Made by a program: the position numbers and the translations under genes
Origin: Armatimonadota bacterium
GTDB taxonomy: Bacteria > Armatimonadota > Zipacnadia > UBA1398 > JAKPQA01
Assembly: GCA_029547025.1 (NCBI GenBank)
Contig: JAKPQA010000250.1
Location: 1 to 61,282 of the forward strand
Reading direction: 5' to 3'
Length of the DNA stretch: 61,282 nt
Part shown: positions 50,738 through 59,769 of the stretch, piece by piece
Layout: each line of letters opens with the position of its first letter
How positions within the stretch are numbered: the stretch's first letter is position 1
The notes under the pieces: generated by a model
The model's input: only the letters and a program-made list of their open reading frames with translations
What the model was told of the DNA's origin: nothing
Database searches by the model: none

Positions 50738-53464
50738 CTAGTCCATCTCGAGGCGGATCGAGTCCACCTCGACCTGGACGCCTGGCTGGTTCGCCGGATC
50801 CAGCCGCAGCGACGTGATCATGCCCCGCCAGCTGGCCGTGTCGCCCACGCGGATGCGGTAGTCGTGGAACTGCCCGTCGGCGATGACCTCGAATCGCACG
50901 CTGGTACCCTCGGTGGCGGCACCTCGGGTTGTGCTCCAGAACAGCTGCGCCTCATCGCTGTGGCTCACCCGCATGCGGATGACGGCGAACGGGTACCGAC
51001 TAGCCCTGGCATGAGTCTGGGGGCCGAAGAAAGCCGGATCGCTTGTGGTTGTCGTCGAGGTGAGCACTCCATCGACGACCCGCACTTCGCCCAGGCCCAT
51101 GGTCGAGCCCCAGCCCTGGTCGGTGCCGTCGTCGAAATCCCACTCGGCCCGGACCGCCACGGGAGGTAGATCATACGGTCCGAGACCCACGTCCTTCGGC
51201 GTCAGGTCCACATGCTCCCGAGCAGCCCGGGTGAACACGTTGCGGATGGCGTCGAGGTAGCCGAAACCGAACTCGCGGTGCGGGCCGATGTACGATCCCT
51301 CGCCCCACTCGTTCCACGCCTCGACGATGCACATGCGCCGCGCCGGATCCGGCTCGGTGGCATCCAGAAACGCCCTGGCGTCGCGACAGTGCTGCTCGAA
51401 CTTCTCGGGCGTCCGGCTGTGCAGAACCAGAGCCTTGTTGCCATGCCACGGACGCGAGTCCCACCCGCCGCTCAGCACCGGGATCTCGCGGAGGATCCCC
51501 TTCTCTGCCGTGGCCTCCCACAACGCCTGGTACCCCGCGGTGTTCTCCTCATACGGGAAATACGTGCGACCGTTGGCGTTCAGTCCCGGGTAGTTGTAGC
51601 CCGACACGGCATCGTAACCCTCATCGGCCAAGCGCCGCAGCTCTCCCTCGGACGTCGCGGCCGTGCATGCCACCATGTAGATGCCCGGGATGCCATTCTC
51701 CCTGCACAACGCGTCCATCGCCTCGAAGGCCTGGGCGACGCCGTCGCTGCCCAGGTCGTTTCGCAGGCGGTCGACGGAGAAGATCACCATCACGGGCTTG
51801 CCATCCACGCGCAAGTACTCGGGCCGCTTGAAGTAGTTGTCAATCCAGTACCGAGTCACATCAAGACAGTCCTGGTGTGAGCTCGAGCCCTCCGGGTTGT
51901 GGTTCGCCCACAGCAGGCAGAACTTCAGGTACTCATGGTAACGGCTGTTCATGTAGGCCCCGTGCAGCCAGTGCTCGAGGCTCCGGGCGCCCTGGCTCCA
52001 GTACCAGTCGACGACGAAGAACGACACCCCGTGCTCGACCGCCCACTTGATCTGCCAGTCGGCGATCTCGGGTAGGCTCTCGTCATACCACCCGAGCACC
52101 GGCTTGCGCTCGGGAAAGGTCTCGATGGGATTCCAGCGGCTGCGGGCGTGCCAGCCCGGGAAGTAGTACACACCCACCTGGTAGTCCGTCGCCACCGGCT
52201 CGGGCACGGGGACGTGCTCCGCCTTCGGCACATCGGGCTTGGCGGTGAACTCCAGCGTCGCCGTCCGAGTCACGGCCGGCTGCCCGGGCGCGCGCAGCTC
52301 GAGAGTGGCCTCGCCCCTCAGCGGCCGGTCGGCCCTCACCATCCATCGCGGCTGGGCGGGGAAGCCATACTCGACTTCGTCGAGCTCGCCGGGCGCTTCC
52401 TCCATGGTGACGCCTTCAGGCAGCGCGATCCGCACCGTGACGCCCCGCGCGACCTCACCGCCCTCGTTGGTGATCACCGCCGCGAGAGGGCACTGCTCGC
52501 CTGCCCGGTTCACCACGTCATCCAGGCCGAACCAGCCAACCTGCAGATCGGGCGGGCCGATGGCATCTGCCGCGGCCTCGATGGACTCGATCCGTACGGT
52601 GGCACCCTCGACGTCAACCGGCCGCAGGGCCAGCGCGATGATGTGCCCCCGCCACCCTGCGCTCGAACACGCCTCGATGTTGTACACGTGTGGACGACCG
52701 TCGGGGCGGACCGGGAACACGACTCGCTGCAACCCGTTAGCCTCGTCGCTGGCGAACACGAGCTCGCCCCGTGCGCCCCTGTCGAGGCTCATCCGCACCG
52801 CGACCACGGGGCTCTCATCGGCCGCGAACCGCACGGGCGGCCCCAGGAGCAGGGAATCGGGCGCGTGCGAAGTGTACTCGAGCGCGTCATCCGTCGCCCG
52901 GACCGCGGCCTGCTCCGTCTGCCACCCGAGCGTGTCCCGGGCGAAGCGCCACTTGGGCTCGACCGGCTCGCCTGTGGGCCCGCTGTCGACGATGCGGATC
53001 GCGTCGATGGCGAACTCCCCCTCGCCAGGTAGATCGAGCCGGAGCCGAATGATGCGCTTCTCCGCCTGCCAGAAGGGACGGACGCGGTATGACCGCACCT
53101 CATCGCCCCCGATGAAGTCGATCCCGAAGTGCTTCTCCGGCGAGAACCCACCATACGGGGTGTCGAGCGTGTTCGTGTAGAACACCTGCCCCGGGCCGCT
53201 CTTCGAGAGCCGGGCGCGAATCTCGACCTGCTGCCACGGCGTCGCCTCGAAGTCGAGAGGCGGACTCGTGATGAACGGGTCCCAGTCGGTGATGCGGCCC
53301 GAGAGCATGCCGTCAGCGACTCGAGCACCGGCTGTATGCCCGTTGGGCTGCCAACCTTGCGGATCACCGGGTGCGTCGAAGGTCCACTCGGCGATAACGC
53401 GTTCCCCCTGGGCATGGGCGCAAGCTGCCAGCCCCAGTATGAGCAAACTGAGCTTCGCAGACAT
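50738..53464 (-). CDS. Secreted GH99-like (WbsX-type) glycosidase with CBM-like modules
   Basis: About 908 aa from the ATG at 53464. A signal peptide is seen (MSAKLSLLILGLAACAHA). The first 380 residues are beta-sandwich modules (EWTFDAPGDPQGW, WRFARDTLGWQTEQA). The barrel starts near residue 450 with VGVYYFPGWHARSRW. It continues with DWQIKWAVEHGVSFFVVDWY, and the late WNEWGEGSYIGPHREFGFGY, the GHWbsX/GH99-like signature. A last sandwich module (AEWDFDDGTDQGWG) closes the protein. Family members cut alpha-mannose or rhamnose-containing glycans. The MFS gene follows at once, so release and uptake may be linked. Confidence 0.83.
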   Translation of the reverse strand: MSAKLSLLILGLAACAHAQGERVIAEWTFDAPGDPQGWQPNGHTAGARVADGMLSGRITDWDPFITSPPLDFEATPWQQVEIRARLSKSGPGQVFYTNTLDTPYGGFSPEKHFGIDFIGGDEVRSYRVRPFWQAEKRIIRLRLDLPGEGEFAIDAIRIVDSGPTGEPVEPKWRFARDTLGWQTEQAAVRATDDALEYTSHAPDSLLLGPPVRFAADESPVVAVRMSLDRGARGELVFASDEANGLQRVVFPVRPDGRPHVYNIEACSSAGWRGHIIALALRPVDVEGATVRIESIEAAADAIGPPDLQVGWFGLDDVVNRAGEQCPLAAVITNEGGEVARGVTVRIALPEGVTMEEAPGELDEVEYGFPAQPRWMVRADRPLRGEATLELRAPGQPAVTRTATLEFTAKPDVPKAEHVPVPEPVATDYQVGVYYFPGWHARSRWNPIETFPERKPVLGWYDESLPEIADWQIKWAVEHGVSFFVVDWYWSQGARSLEHWLHGAYMNSRYHEYLKFCLLWANHNPEGSSSHQDCLDVTRYWIDNYFKRPEYLRVDGKPVMVIFSVDRLRNDLGSDGVAQAFEAMDALCRENGIPGIYMVACTAATSEGELRRLADEGYDAVSGYNYPGLNANGRTYFPYEENTAGYQALWEATAEKGILREIPVLSGGWDSRPWHGNKALVLHSRTPEKFEQHCRDARAFLDATEPDPARRMCIVEAWNEWGEGSYIGPHREFGFGYLDAIRNVFTRAAREHVDLTPKDVGLGPYDLPPVAVRAEWDFDDGTDQGWGSTMGLGEVRVVDGVLTSTTTTSDPAFFGPQTHARASRYPFAVIRMRVSHSDEAQLFWSTTRGAATEGTSVRFEVIADGQFHDYRIRVGDTASWRGMITSLRLDPANQPGVQVEVDSIRLEMD

Positions 53465-53514
53465 GTCACACCGTCCTTTGGCAGTCGATCGCCGATGCGA
53501 GTGCAAGTCCGTCA

Positions 53515-54162
53515 CTAGGGCTCAAACCTTCCCGGCTTGCGTTCGGGTAGGGGGGTGGGGCGTCCGGGCTTGGCTTTCCAGATCCACTGCTTCCGCTCGG
53601 CCGGCTCGTAGTAGTGCCACCCATCGGTAGGAAGGGGGGGCGTGTGGCGTCGTCCGAAATAGATCTGCCCCAGGTCGAGCAGCTCGCCCGTCTCATCCTG
53701 TGCGCAGAGGTCGATCTCGGCCCCACAGATGGACTCGGGGCCAGTCTCGGGCGAGCGTTCGCTGCGCGTCTGCACCGCGACGACCGCGGGTTGCGACACC
53801 TCATACTGGCCGAGTCCCGGGTCAGTCTGGACACGCAGGTGCCAGATCCGTCCCACCGGGGTCTGCGTCATCTTCTCCTCGAGACGCGTCCACCGGTACC
53901 GGCCAGCCTTGGCGGTGGGGCAGCAAGGGCCTTTAGTCTGCTCGGGTGTTCCGCCCACCGTGGACGGCTCCGCCGGGGCTGCCTTCGCCTGAGGGTGCGG
54001 CTCCGGACGCGATGATCCGTTCCCCCCAACCATGCGAGACACCCGCGAGTCGCTCCTGCCTGCGGAGGGGCCGGGGCCCGGTCGCTTGCAGCCGGCTAGA
54101 GACCAAGTGAGCTCCATAGCAGCCATGATGGCGAGTGCGATGGCCAGGAGACGCATGGTCAT
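53515..54162 (-). CDS. Lipoprotein of unknown function
   Basis: A 215-aa protein beginning with a signal and lipobox (MTMRLLAIALAIMAAMEL, then LAGC). The next 60 residues are Pro/Ser/Gly-rich and unstructured. The last 120 residues are a beta-rich domain (GRYRWTRLEEKMTQTP, VGRIWHLRVQTDPGLGQYEV, SQPAVVAVQ). No family is recognised. It diverges from the pseudopilin gene at 54437 and is followed by the GH99-like gene, 50 bases away. Confidence 0.7.
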   Translation of the reverse strand: MTMRLLAIALAIMAAMELTWSLAGCKRPGPGPSAGRSDSRVSRMVGGNGSSRPEPHPQAKAAPAEPSTVGGTPEQTKGPCCPTAKAGRYRWTRLEEKMTQTPVGRIWHLRVQTDPGLGQYEVSQPAVVAVQTRSERSPETGPESICGAEIDLCAQDETGELLDLGQIYFGRRHTPPLPTDGWHYYEPAERKQWIWKAKPGRPTPLPERKPGRFEP

Positions 54163-54436
54163 GGGGTCGCCCTTCGGCTAGTTGGTTCGCGGCTCAGAAC
54201 GCGGCAACCGCAGGCCCTTTCGGCCAAAGTCCTCGGCCATCCTCTCGGCAAAGGACCCCCGACTCCTGAGCTCAGGATTCCTGCAGGCGATTCGCCGGAT
54301 GAGCAGGAAAAGCACTCCCCACGGTGAACCATAGTGACCAGATGTGTTTTCTGTGCGGCGCGGCGGAATGTCGGCACGGTAGCGGTGTCTTTCATCGTCT
54401 GATAGCGCTGTCAGTGGTAGAAAGTGGAGGGTAGCG
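54163..54436. promoter_or_regulatory. Divergent promoter region between the lipoprotein and pseudopilin genes
   Basis: A 274-base region with no gene. It holds a 12-bp palindrome, CCTGAGCTCAGG (54265-54276). Next to it is a nested hairpin, CCTGC...GCAGG, enclosing GGCG/CGCC. The pseudopilin ribosome-binding site GGAGGG is at its right end. Exact -35/-10 boxes are not clear. Confidence 0.5.
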
Positions 54437-55150
54437 ATGCGACGAAGAGGATTTACGCTCATCGAACTTCTTGTGGTTATCGCGATTATCGCGATTCTTG
54501 CGGCCATCCTATTCCCCGTGTTCGCCAAGGCGAGAGCCAAGGCACGCCAGTCCTCGTGTCTGTCCAATGTGAAGCAGATCCTGCTGGCCTTCGCCCAGTA
54601 CGCTTCCGACAACGACAGCTGCTATGGTGCCTGGCCCACGCGGTGCTGGGGCCAGGGAGACTATCCGCCGTTCCACGCACAGCTCATGCCCTACTGCAAG
54701 AATGCGCAGATGTTCGCATGCCCATCCCAGACGCGCGACAGCTACTTCAACGGGTGCTTCAACGCCGCGTGGTATGTGCCTTTGGGCTATGGCTACAACG
54801 AGTACATTGGGCATGCCGGAATGGGGACGTCCTCCGGTGCCATCCGTGAGGACACCTGGAAGGTGCCCGCCCAGACTCTGCTCGTGGCCGATTCCATGTG
54901 TGGCATGATCTGGGGGACCAACAACGCGGGTGTCATCCACCGCGTCGCTTGGCCCGACCACGACAACATGGGCGGTGCCTGGTGCAATATGATTAATAAT
55001 GCACCGAACACCCTGGAGCGGTACACCCGGCACAACGGCGGATCGAACATCGGGTTCATGGACGGACATGCCAAGTTCCGCACCGCCCTGCAATGCAAGC
55101 AGTATCCGTGGGGCGATATCGTCGTGGACAACGGCCAACAGCCAACGTAG
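54437..55150 (+). CDS. Type IV pseudopilin-like protein with H-x9-DG motif
   Basis: 237 aa with GGAGGG six bases upstream. The prepilin signal is [18 protein letters not shown], cleaved after Gly, with Glu at +5. The following [20 protein letters not shown] is characteristic of Armatimonadota-like pilins. The C-terminus has [17 protein letters not shown], the H-x9-DG motif of DUF1559-type secretion pseudopilins. It contains ten or so Cys in the mature part. Such proteins form part of a type II secretion-like or surface system. It is followed by a small lipoprotein gene 86 bases away. Confidence 0.93.
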   Translation: MRRRGFTLIELLVVIAIIAILAAILFPVFAKARAKARQSSCLSNVKQILLAFAQYASDNDSCYGAWPTRCWGQGDYPPFHAQLMPYCKNAQMFACPSQTRDSYFNGCFNAAWYVPLGYGYNEYIGHAGMGTSSGAIREDTWKVPAQTLLVADSMCGMIWGTNNAGVIHRVAWPDHDNMGGAWCNMINNAPNTLERYTRHNGGSNIGFMDGHAKFRTALQCKQYPWGDIVVDNGQQPT

Positions 55151-55181
55151 AGCCCGTGCGCGGGCCGTCGTGGCATCGAAT

Positions 55182-55210
55182 GGGCGGAGCTTCGTGGGAA
55201 GTCTCCGCCC
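55182..55210 (+). terminator. Hairpin after the first pseudopilin gene
   Basis: An 8-bp stem, GGGCGGAG/CTCCGCCC, with a 13-nt loop lies between the pseudopilin stop and the small lipoprotein start. No T-tract follows, so it may only reduce read-through or protect the upstream mRNA. Confidence 0.45.
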
Positions 55211-55236
55211 CACTTCGGAAGGCAGGTCTTGCCGGA

Positions 55237-55458
55237 ATGCGTGTGGCAGTGTTGCTGTGCTGTGTGGTGCTGGTTCTCTCCCTGGTCACGGCGAGCGTGG
55301 TGGGCTGCAAAGGGGGCAATGCATCCACCGACCCGAACGCCAAAGAGGCCAGCCGGCAGAAGGCCCTCAAGCAACAGGACGAGATGAAGAACATGATGAA
55401 CAACATGAAAAAGCAGGGCGTCTCCCAGCCCAACGAGGGAGCCGCCCAGGGCGGGTAG
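55237..55458 (+). CDS. Small lipoprotein, 73 aa
   Basis: Starts at the ATG at 55237. The ribosome-binding site is weak, but the signal peptide is clear: MRVAVLLCCVVLVLSLVTAS, then lipobox VVGC. The mature part is 50 residues, polar and helical, with KALKQQDEMKNMMNNMKKQG and a Gly-rich end. No family is recognised. Its place after a pseudopilin is matched by the lipoprotein before the second pseudopilin at 59770. A strong hairpin terminator follows. Confidence 0.7.
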   Translation: MRVAVLLCCVVLVLSLVTASVVGCKGGNASTDPNAKEASRQKALKQQDEMKNMMNNMKKQGVSQPNEGAAQGG

Positions 55459-55484
55459 CGTACCGCCTGGTGGACATCCGGACG

Positions 55485-55520
55485 ACTGCCCGGCGCCCCT
55501 TCGGGCGGGTGCCGGGCAGT
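55485..55520 (+). terminator. Strong terminator after the small lipoprotein gene
   Basis: A perfect 10-bp stem, ACTGCCCGGC/GCCGGGCAGT, encloses a 16-nt loop with its own short CCC/GGG pairing, followed by TGTG. It ends the pseudopilin-lipoprotein transcript and separates it from the RNA candidate that follows. Confidence 0.75.
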
Positions 55521-55581
55521 TGTGCCGTGTGGGGACAGAAAAGTGTCGAAAACCCCTCAAACGATCCCGGTCGGTGCGCGA

Positions 55582-55587
55582 TATACT
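55582..55587 (+). promoter_or_regulatory. -10 box (TATACT) before the structured RNA candidate
   Basis: TATACT stands about seven bases before the first stem of the RNA candidate. No convincing -35 box is seen 16-18 bases upstream (the closest is AAACGA), so an alternative sigma factor may be used. The orphan sigma-factor gene downstream would be one candidate. Confidence 0.45.
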
Positions 55588-55593
55588 CCTGTG

Positions 55594-55862
55594 AACGGTA
55601 CGGCTCCCCTGAGGGGAGCGCAACTCGATACCGCTGGTGGGGACCGCTCGGATGCCCCACCTACTAGCGCTGGTTCGGCACTGGAGTGATCTGGAACATG
55701 CGCGACGTTCCCGGCCAGCGCGGAAAGGACACCAGGGCCCATGACTACTGCGATCGATCGCACTATGGCCGACGGCACGCGAATGCCGTTGAGGCTCGAC
55801 CGACTACCCCGCATGTGCTCTAGCAGGCGGCTTCATCGCAAGGCTCCGCTAGACGCGGGTAG
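55594..55862 (+). ncRNA. Candidate structured RNA with at least seven stem-loops
   Basis: Between a terminator and a sigma-factor gene, this 269-base stretch folds into a chain of perfect or near-perfect stems. They are CGGTA/TACCG (55596-55633) around GCTCCCC/GGGGAGC; GGTGGGG/CCCCACC (55636-55661); GCGCTGG/CCAGCGC (55667-55721) with inner GGAAC/GTTCC; a palindrome TGCGATCGATCGCA (55749-55762); ACGGCA/TGCCGT (55772-55789); and CTACC(C)CGC/GCGGGTAG (55804-55862) enclosing TCTAGC/GCTAGA. A -10-like box precedes it. It matches no tRNA, tmRNA, RNase P, SRP or riboswitch signature that I know. A 62-codon frame (55741-55929) crosses it but ends in low-complexity sequence. It could be a regulatory small RNA or a leader of the sigma-factor gene. 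Confidence 0.5.
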
Positions 55863-56016
55863 TTCGAATCTCATCGCGGACCGGCGCCCGGGTGTCCCAC
55901 AAGCCCTTCTCGGTCCCCCAGCGGAGTAGCCGCGGGGACCCCCCTCCGGGTCACTCGGAACCACCGGGCCGCAGACCAGACGACAGGCCCAGGTTCGAGA
56001 GAGTGAGTGACCCACG

Positions 56017-56565
56017 ATGAAGTCCACGGTACAGCGTGCCCGAGCCGGCGATCCCGAAGCCCGCGAAGCAGTGGTGCGGTGCCTGACGTCCCGGGTGAAC
56101 TCCTGCAGCCGATACTACTCACGCCGCTGCGGCGTTGATGTCGACGACCTGCGCCAAGAGATGTGGCTCGGCATCTTCGAGGCCCTGCAGCGTGTCGATG
56201 TATCGATCGGCGACCCCGTCCAGTACCTGTTGTCACACGGCCGGTTCGCGCTCCTGACCTCCCTGCGCCGGCGCCAGAAGGACAACCCGGGGCCTGATGA
56301 GGCGGCCGAACAGGTGCCGGTGGATGGGTCCCTCGAGCGGTCCGTCATCGACGGCCAGGTCGTGCAGACCTTCGTCAGCTCGCTGGACACGACGGCCCAT
56401 CGCATCGTGTCGTGCCTGCTCCAGGGGCACTCGCGGTCCGAGACGGCCAAGCTGCTGGGGTGCACGCCGGCTAACATCACCTACCACCTGCGGCGAGTCG
56501 AGTCGAGCCTGAGCGCTCTCCTGGCCGCGGAAAGCCGAGCCGCCTACGCCGGCGGAGCCCGCTAA
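56017..56565 (+). CDS. Orphan sigma-70-family factor
   Basis: A 182-aa protein whose upstream bases are GAGAGTGAGTGACCCACG. Region 2 is RYYSRRCGVDVDDLRQEMWL then GIFEALQRVDVS, and region 4 is a helix-turn-helix, HSRSETAKLLGCTPANITYH. The middle linker is longer and more charged than in most ECF factors, and no anti-sigma gene follows. It could be controlled by the structured RNA upstream. It is convergent with the GH5-like gene. Confidence 0.75.
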   Translation: MKSTVQRARAGDPEAREAVVRCLTSRVNSCSRYYSRRCGVDVDDLRQEMWLGIFEALQRVDVSIGDPVQYLLSHGRFALLTSLRRRQKDNPGPDEAAEQVPVDGSLERSVIDGQVVQTFVSSLDTTAHRIVSCLLQGHSRSETAKLLGCTPANITYHLRRVESSLSALLAAESRAAYAGGAR

Positions 56566-56573
56566 CTTCGCAC

Positions 56574-56604
56574 GCCGGGGGTCGCGCGCCGTGCGGCCCC
56601 CGGC
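56574..56604. terminator. Hairpin between the sigma factor and GH5-like genes
   Basis: An 8-bp stem, GCCGGGGG/CCCCCGGC, with a 15-nt loop lies between two converging stop codons and probably serves both transcripts. No T-tract is seen. Confidence 0.5.
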
Positions 56605-56634
56605 CGGGCCCGCGGGGCGCCCTGGGGGGGACCC

Positions 56635-59604
56635 CTATTCCGCCCGCTCCATCCGCACGGCCACGTCGCGCATCAGGTCCGGTGCGCGGAGCACGAGCTG
56701 ACCCCCGGCAGCCGCCAGCGTCTCGCGTTGAGTCACCTCGGCGTTGAACGTGTTCCACCACTCCACCCGCCACGCGCCATCGGCGGGAACGGGCACCGTC
56801 ACGCGCAGGGACGTGAGCACCGCCGGCGCCCTGCCCTCGAACTCGGTACGCCACGTGCTCTGTCGGTTGTGGAGCCACAGCAGGATCAGACGGTCGCTCG
56901 ACAGTCCGATGGCGTTCACGTCCGGGAACCGGCTGCTGCGGTAGGCGGGGAGACGGATCCAGGGGATCTGGAGCCAGTCCCCCTCGGCGTTGGTGATGCT
57001 CAGCGTGTGTTCGCCCTCCGGCACCTCGATCGGGATGTCCTCATCGTACCGGCAGTTCCAGATCCCGTACTCGCTGAGCCACCTGGCCTCCTTCCACGGT
57101 CCCTCGCCCATCTCGCCCGTGAGCAGCTCCCGGTCGACCTTCAGCTCGCCATCGAGCCGGATCTGCAGCCGGGCCCGGTTCGAGACCGTTCCGAGCCGGA
57201 CGATCACCGTGCCCGCCGTGGGCATGTTGAGGTGCCAGGTCTGCTCCTGGTTGAGCTCCTTTGGGTCGGCGCGGAAGGGGCTACCGATGGTCCGGGCCAC
57301 CGGACCGCCCTCTACCTCGCCGTCGGGGCGCACCGTGTACTCGGCTGAAGGTGTTGCCCCCCACTCGATCGCCGAGGGAACCTGCAGGTCGCTGAAGGTC
57401 TCCGGCGTGCCGGGAGGGAGCTCGATGCTCACGCTCGTCAGGGGCTCGAATGCGGTGTGCGCCCAGTCGATGGTGTCGGCGAAGCGACGGACGGGCGTCA
57501 GGATGTGGTACAGGTCGTTGGGATGGACATAGCCATCCCAGTACCACAGCATAGCCGTCCCGGCGGCCCCTGACAGCGCGGCGGCCCATGCTCCGTTGTG
57601 CATGTTCAGCCCCGTGCCCTTGGGATCCCACTTGCCATCGTAGGTCTGCCAGTCGATGCCGAACTCGGCCAGCAGATAGGGCTTCCCATAGGCGCGGTGG
57701 TTGCCGACTTCAGATGCAATCATCGGCGTGAAGTCCGCGACGTTTCCGGCCGACCCGTACATGTGCGACATGGTGAAGTCCACATCCGGGCAAGCCCACG
57801 TGGTCGCGTCGCCATACGTAGTACTGACCAGACGCCCGGTGGGGTCGTGCTGCTTGAGGTAGGCCGCCATCTCGGCCACCCACGCAACCTGGTCCGGCGT
57901 GGGCGACACCTCGTTCCAGAACTCCCACGCGAACACATGGGTCGAGTAGCCCCAGCGGGCGATGAGGTAGCGCAGGCGCTGCTGGTAGAGTTGCCGCGCC
58001 TGTGGACTCGTCCAGAAGTCCCCCGGCGTGGCGCACGGGCCACCATTCGCCGCGTTGTAGGGGTTGCTGATCCACGAGCCCTCATTGAAATAGCCGCCCT
58101 CGGTGAACTCGCCGAAGGTGCCCAGGCACAGCATGAGGTAGACGCCGTTGGCCTCGCCCATCCGGATGATCTCGTCCAGACGCCAGGCGTTGTCCTGTGC
58201 GTACCGGCCGAGCCCCAGGTAGGCGCCCATGCCGCCTTTGGGTGTCGGCTGAGGCATCCACTCCTGTCCCTTCTCGTTGAACGCGAGCCACAGACGCGCC
58301 CAGTTGCCGCCCGCCGCGCCAAGGCCTCCAAGCCACGCCCGATAGTGGGTCAGCGCCTGATCATTCCACGACCAGCAGACGTTCTCGCCCACGGCGAAAT
58401 ACGGCTGGCCGTTGTCGAAGGCGAAATACCGTGGCGATGCGGCGGCCACGCGAACAAACCCGGGAGCGCCGCTGGGTCTCGCGGTCACCCGAACCGGCTC
58501 CGACCGGACGGTGCGGTCGCCGTCCCGCACCACCAGCACCAGGCTGTGCTCGCCCGGCTCCATGGGAGTGAACCGAACGCGGAAGTCAGGGGAGCCGTCG
58601 CGAACCAGGGCCTCGCTGTCGCCGCGCATCTCGAGCCGTAGGGGAACGTAGTAGAACCCGGGCACCACTCGCACCCTTCCGTCGGGTGCCGTGACCTCGG
58701 CGTCGACCCGGATGTCCTCAGGGTCGAAGGGGTTCTCGTAGGTCGCCTCGAGGTCGGCGCGGATCTCGACGTGCGAGTACACATCGATCTCGGCCCTGTC
58801 GAGGGTGACGGCGCCCAGCTTCAGCGCCCGGTGGTCGGTCATGTCTAGCCCGGTCAGGGACGACTCCCTGATGGCCTGCGCGTCCTCGGCGATACCCTCG
58901 GCCGTGTCCGCGGCCAGAACTAGCCCGAGGCGTACCGGTTCGTTGGCCGCCAGCCGTCCGGACCCGACGGTTGTCATGAGCCTGAACCACGGCTTGTCCC
59001 ATTTCCGGTCATCCTGAAGGCCCACGCGGACGCCCGAGGGTGTGATGCGCAGCGCCGTGCCATCGCCGGCCACGAGCCCAAGCCACTCCAGCGATGCGCC
59101 GGGGAGGAACCAGTAGTGTTCCGGGTCACACTCGGCCGGACATTCCGCCTCGATCACAGACTCCAGCCGCGCCCCGACATACCGGGTGCGGCCGGCGTGG
59201 AGATCCGCCGGGATCCGCCCGCTGAGCAAGACGGTCTCGATGGGCAGGTCCACCAGGGGAGTCAGCTCGTACTCGAGGGCGACCCTGTTAGCCCCAACAC
59301 GCACCGTGGCCCGCAGACGCCACTGGGGCGGCTGCGCGCTGTCAACGATGGTGTACGACTGCCCGTCACCGGTTGCCTCGACTGTCACGTGGGCGGGGTC
59401 GGCCTGGTGTTGGTCACCGTAGCTGCCGTCCCACCCGGGACGGATGATCGCCACACCCAGGTCGCGCAGGAACACGGTCTCGCCCACGCGGAGCGTCGTG
59501 ACCTCGCCGCGCGGGCCCACTTCGGCTGCGAGCTCGGGCGCGGCTCCGGCCGAGCAGCGGGCCAGACTCACCAGCGCGGACACGAGCGTGAGTCGGAACA
59601 CCAT
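56635..59604 (-). CDS. Large secreted GH5-like glycoside hydrolase with DUF5060-like N-terminus
   Basis: About 989 aa from the ATG at 59604, eight bases after GAGGTG. A signal peptide opens the protein (MVFRLTLVSALVSLARCSAG). The first 400 residues are beta-rich, ending in a domain like DUF5060 and its relatives (GEHSLVLVVRDGDRTVRSEP). The TIM barrel begins near FVRVAAASPRYFAFDNGQPY. It has the acid/base Glu in FAWEFWNEVSP and the nucleophile Glu in LLAEFGIDW, as in GH5-type mannanases and related enzymes. The C-terminal 230 residues are further beta-sandwich modules. It likely cuts a mannan or other beta-glycan outside the cytoplasm. Confidence 0.8.
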   Translation of the reverse strand: MVFRLTLVSALVSLARCSAGAAPELAAEVGPRGEVTTLRVGETVFLRDLGVAIIRPGWDGSYGDQHQADPAHVTVEATGDGQSYTIVDSAQPPQWRLRATVRVGANRVALEYELTPLVDLPIETVLLSGRIPADLHAGRTRYVGARLESVIEAECPAECDPEHYWFLPGASLEWLGLVAGDGTALRITPSGVRVGLQDDRKWDKPWFRLMTTVGSGRLAANEPVRLGLVLAADTAEGIAEDAQAIRESSLTGLDMTDHRALKLGAVTLDRAEIDVYSHVEIRADLEATYENPFDPEDIRVDAEVTAPDGRVRVVPGFYYVPLRLEMRGDSEALVRDGSPDFRVRFTPMEPGEHSLVLVVRDGDRTVRSEPVRVTARPSGAPGFVRVAAASPRYFAFDNGQPYFAVGENVCWSWNDQALTHYRAWLGGLGAAGGNWARLWLAFNEKGQEWMPQPTPKGGMGAYLGLGRYAQDNAWRLDEIIRMGEANGVYLMLCLGTFGEFTEGGYFNEGSWISNPYNAANGGPCATPGDFWTSPQARQLYQQRLRYLIARWGYSTHVFAWEFWNEVSPTPDQVAWVAEMAAYLKQHDPTGRLVSTTYGDATTWACPDVDFTMSHMYGSAGNVADFTPMIASEVGNHRAYGKPYLLAEFGIDWQTYDGKWDPKGTGLNMHNGAWAAALSGAAGTAMLWYWDGYVHPNDLYHILTPVRRFADTIDWAHTAFEPLTSVSIELPPGTPETFSDLQVPSAIEWGATPSAEYTVRPDGEVEGGPVARTIGSPFRADPKELNQEQTWHLNMPTAGTVIVRLGTVSNRARLQIRLDGELKVDRELLTGEMGEGPWKEARWLSEYGIWNCRYDEDIPIEVPEGEHTLSITNAEGDWLQIPWIRLPAYRSSRFPDVNAIGLSSDRLILLWLHNRQSTWRTEFEGRAPAVLTSLRVTVPVPADGAWRVEWWNTFNAEVTQRETLAAAGGQLVLRAPDLMRDVAVRMERAE

Positions 59605-59769
59605 GGCGGCAGCACCTCGCGGTGGCGATCCCTCGCCGAGTATGTCCGTTTGCCCTTCGCCGCACCGCTGCCCGCACTCCTGCGTCATTCATAGGAAGGC
59701 GGGCGAGGCGCGGTGACGAACCGTGCAGATGCGCGCGAGGGTCGTGACAGAAAGGTGGGTCTCCTGCCC

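Noticed and set aside
55636-55650. T-box-like GGTGGGGACCGC
   Set aside because: It resembles the T-box GGGTGGNACCGCG only partly, the specifier region is missing, and the next gene is a sigma factor, not a tRNA synthetase or amino acid gene.
55855-55885. TTCGAAT resembling a tRNA T-loop
   Set aside because: The bases on either side (GGTAG and CTCAT) do not form a 5-bp T-stem, no CCA or matching acceptor stem is present, and no anticodon arm fits.
55741-55929. 62-codon plus-strand frame with an AAAGGAC-like upstream site
   Set aside because: It runs through several of the stems of the RNA candidate and the protein is Arg/Pro-rich with no family resemblance. I treat it as a chance frame, although it would refute the RNA if it were conserved.
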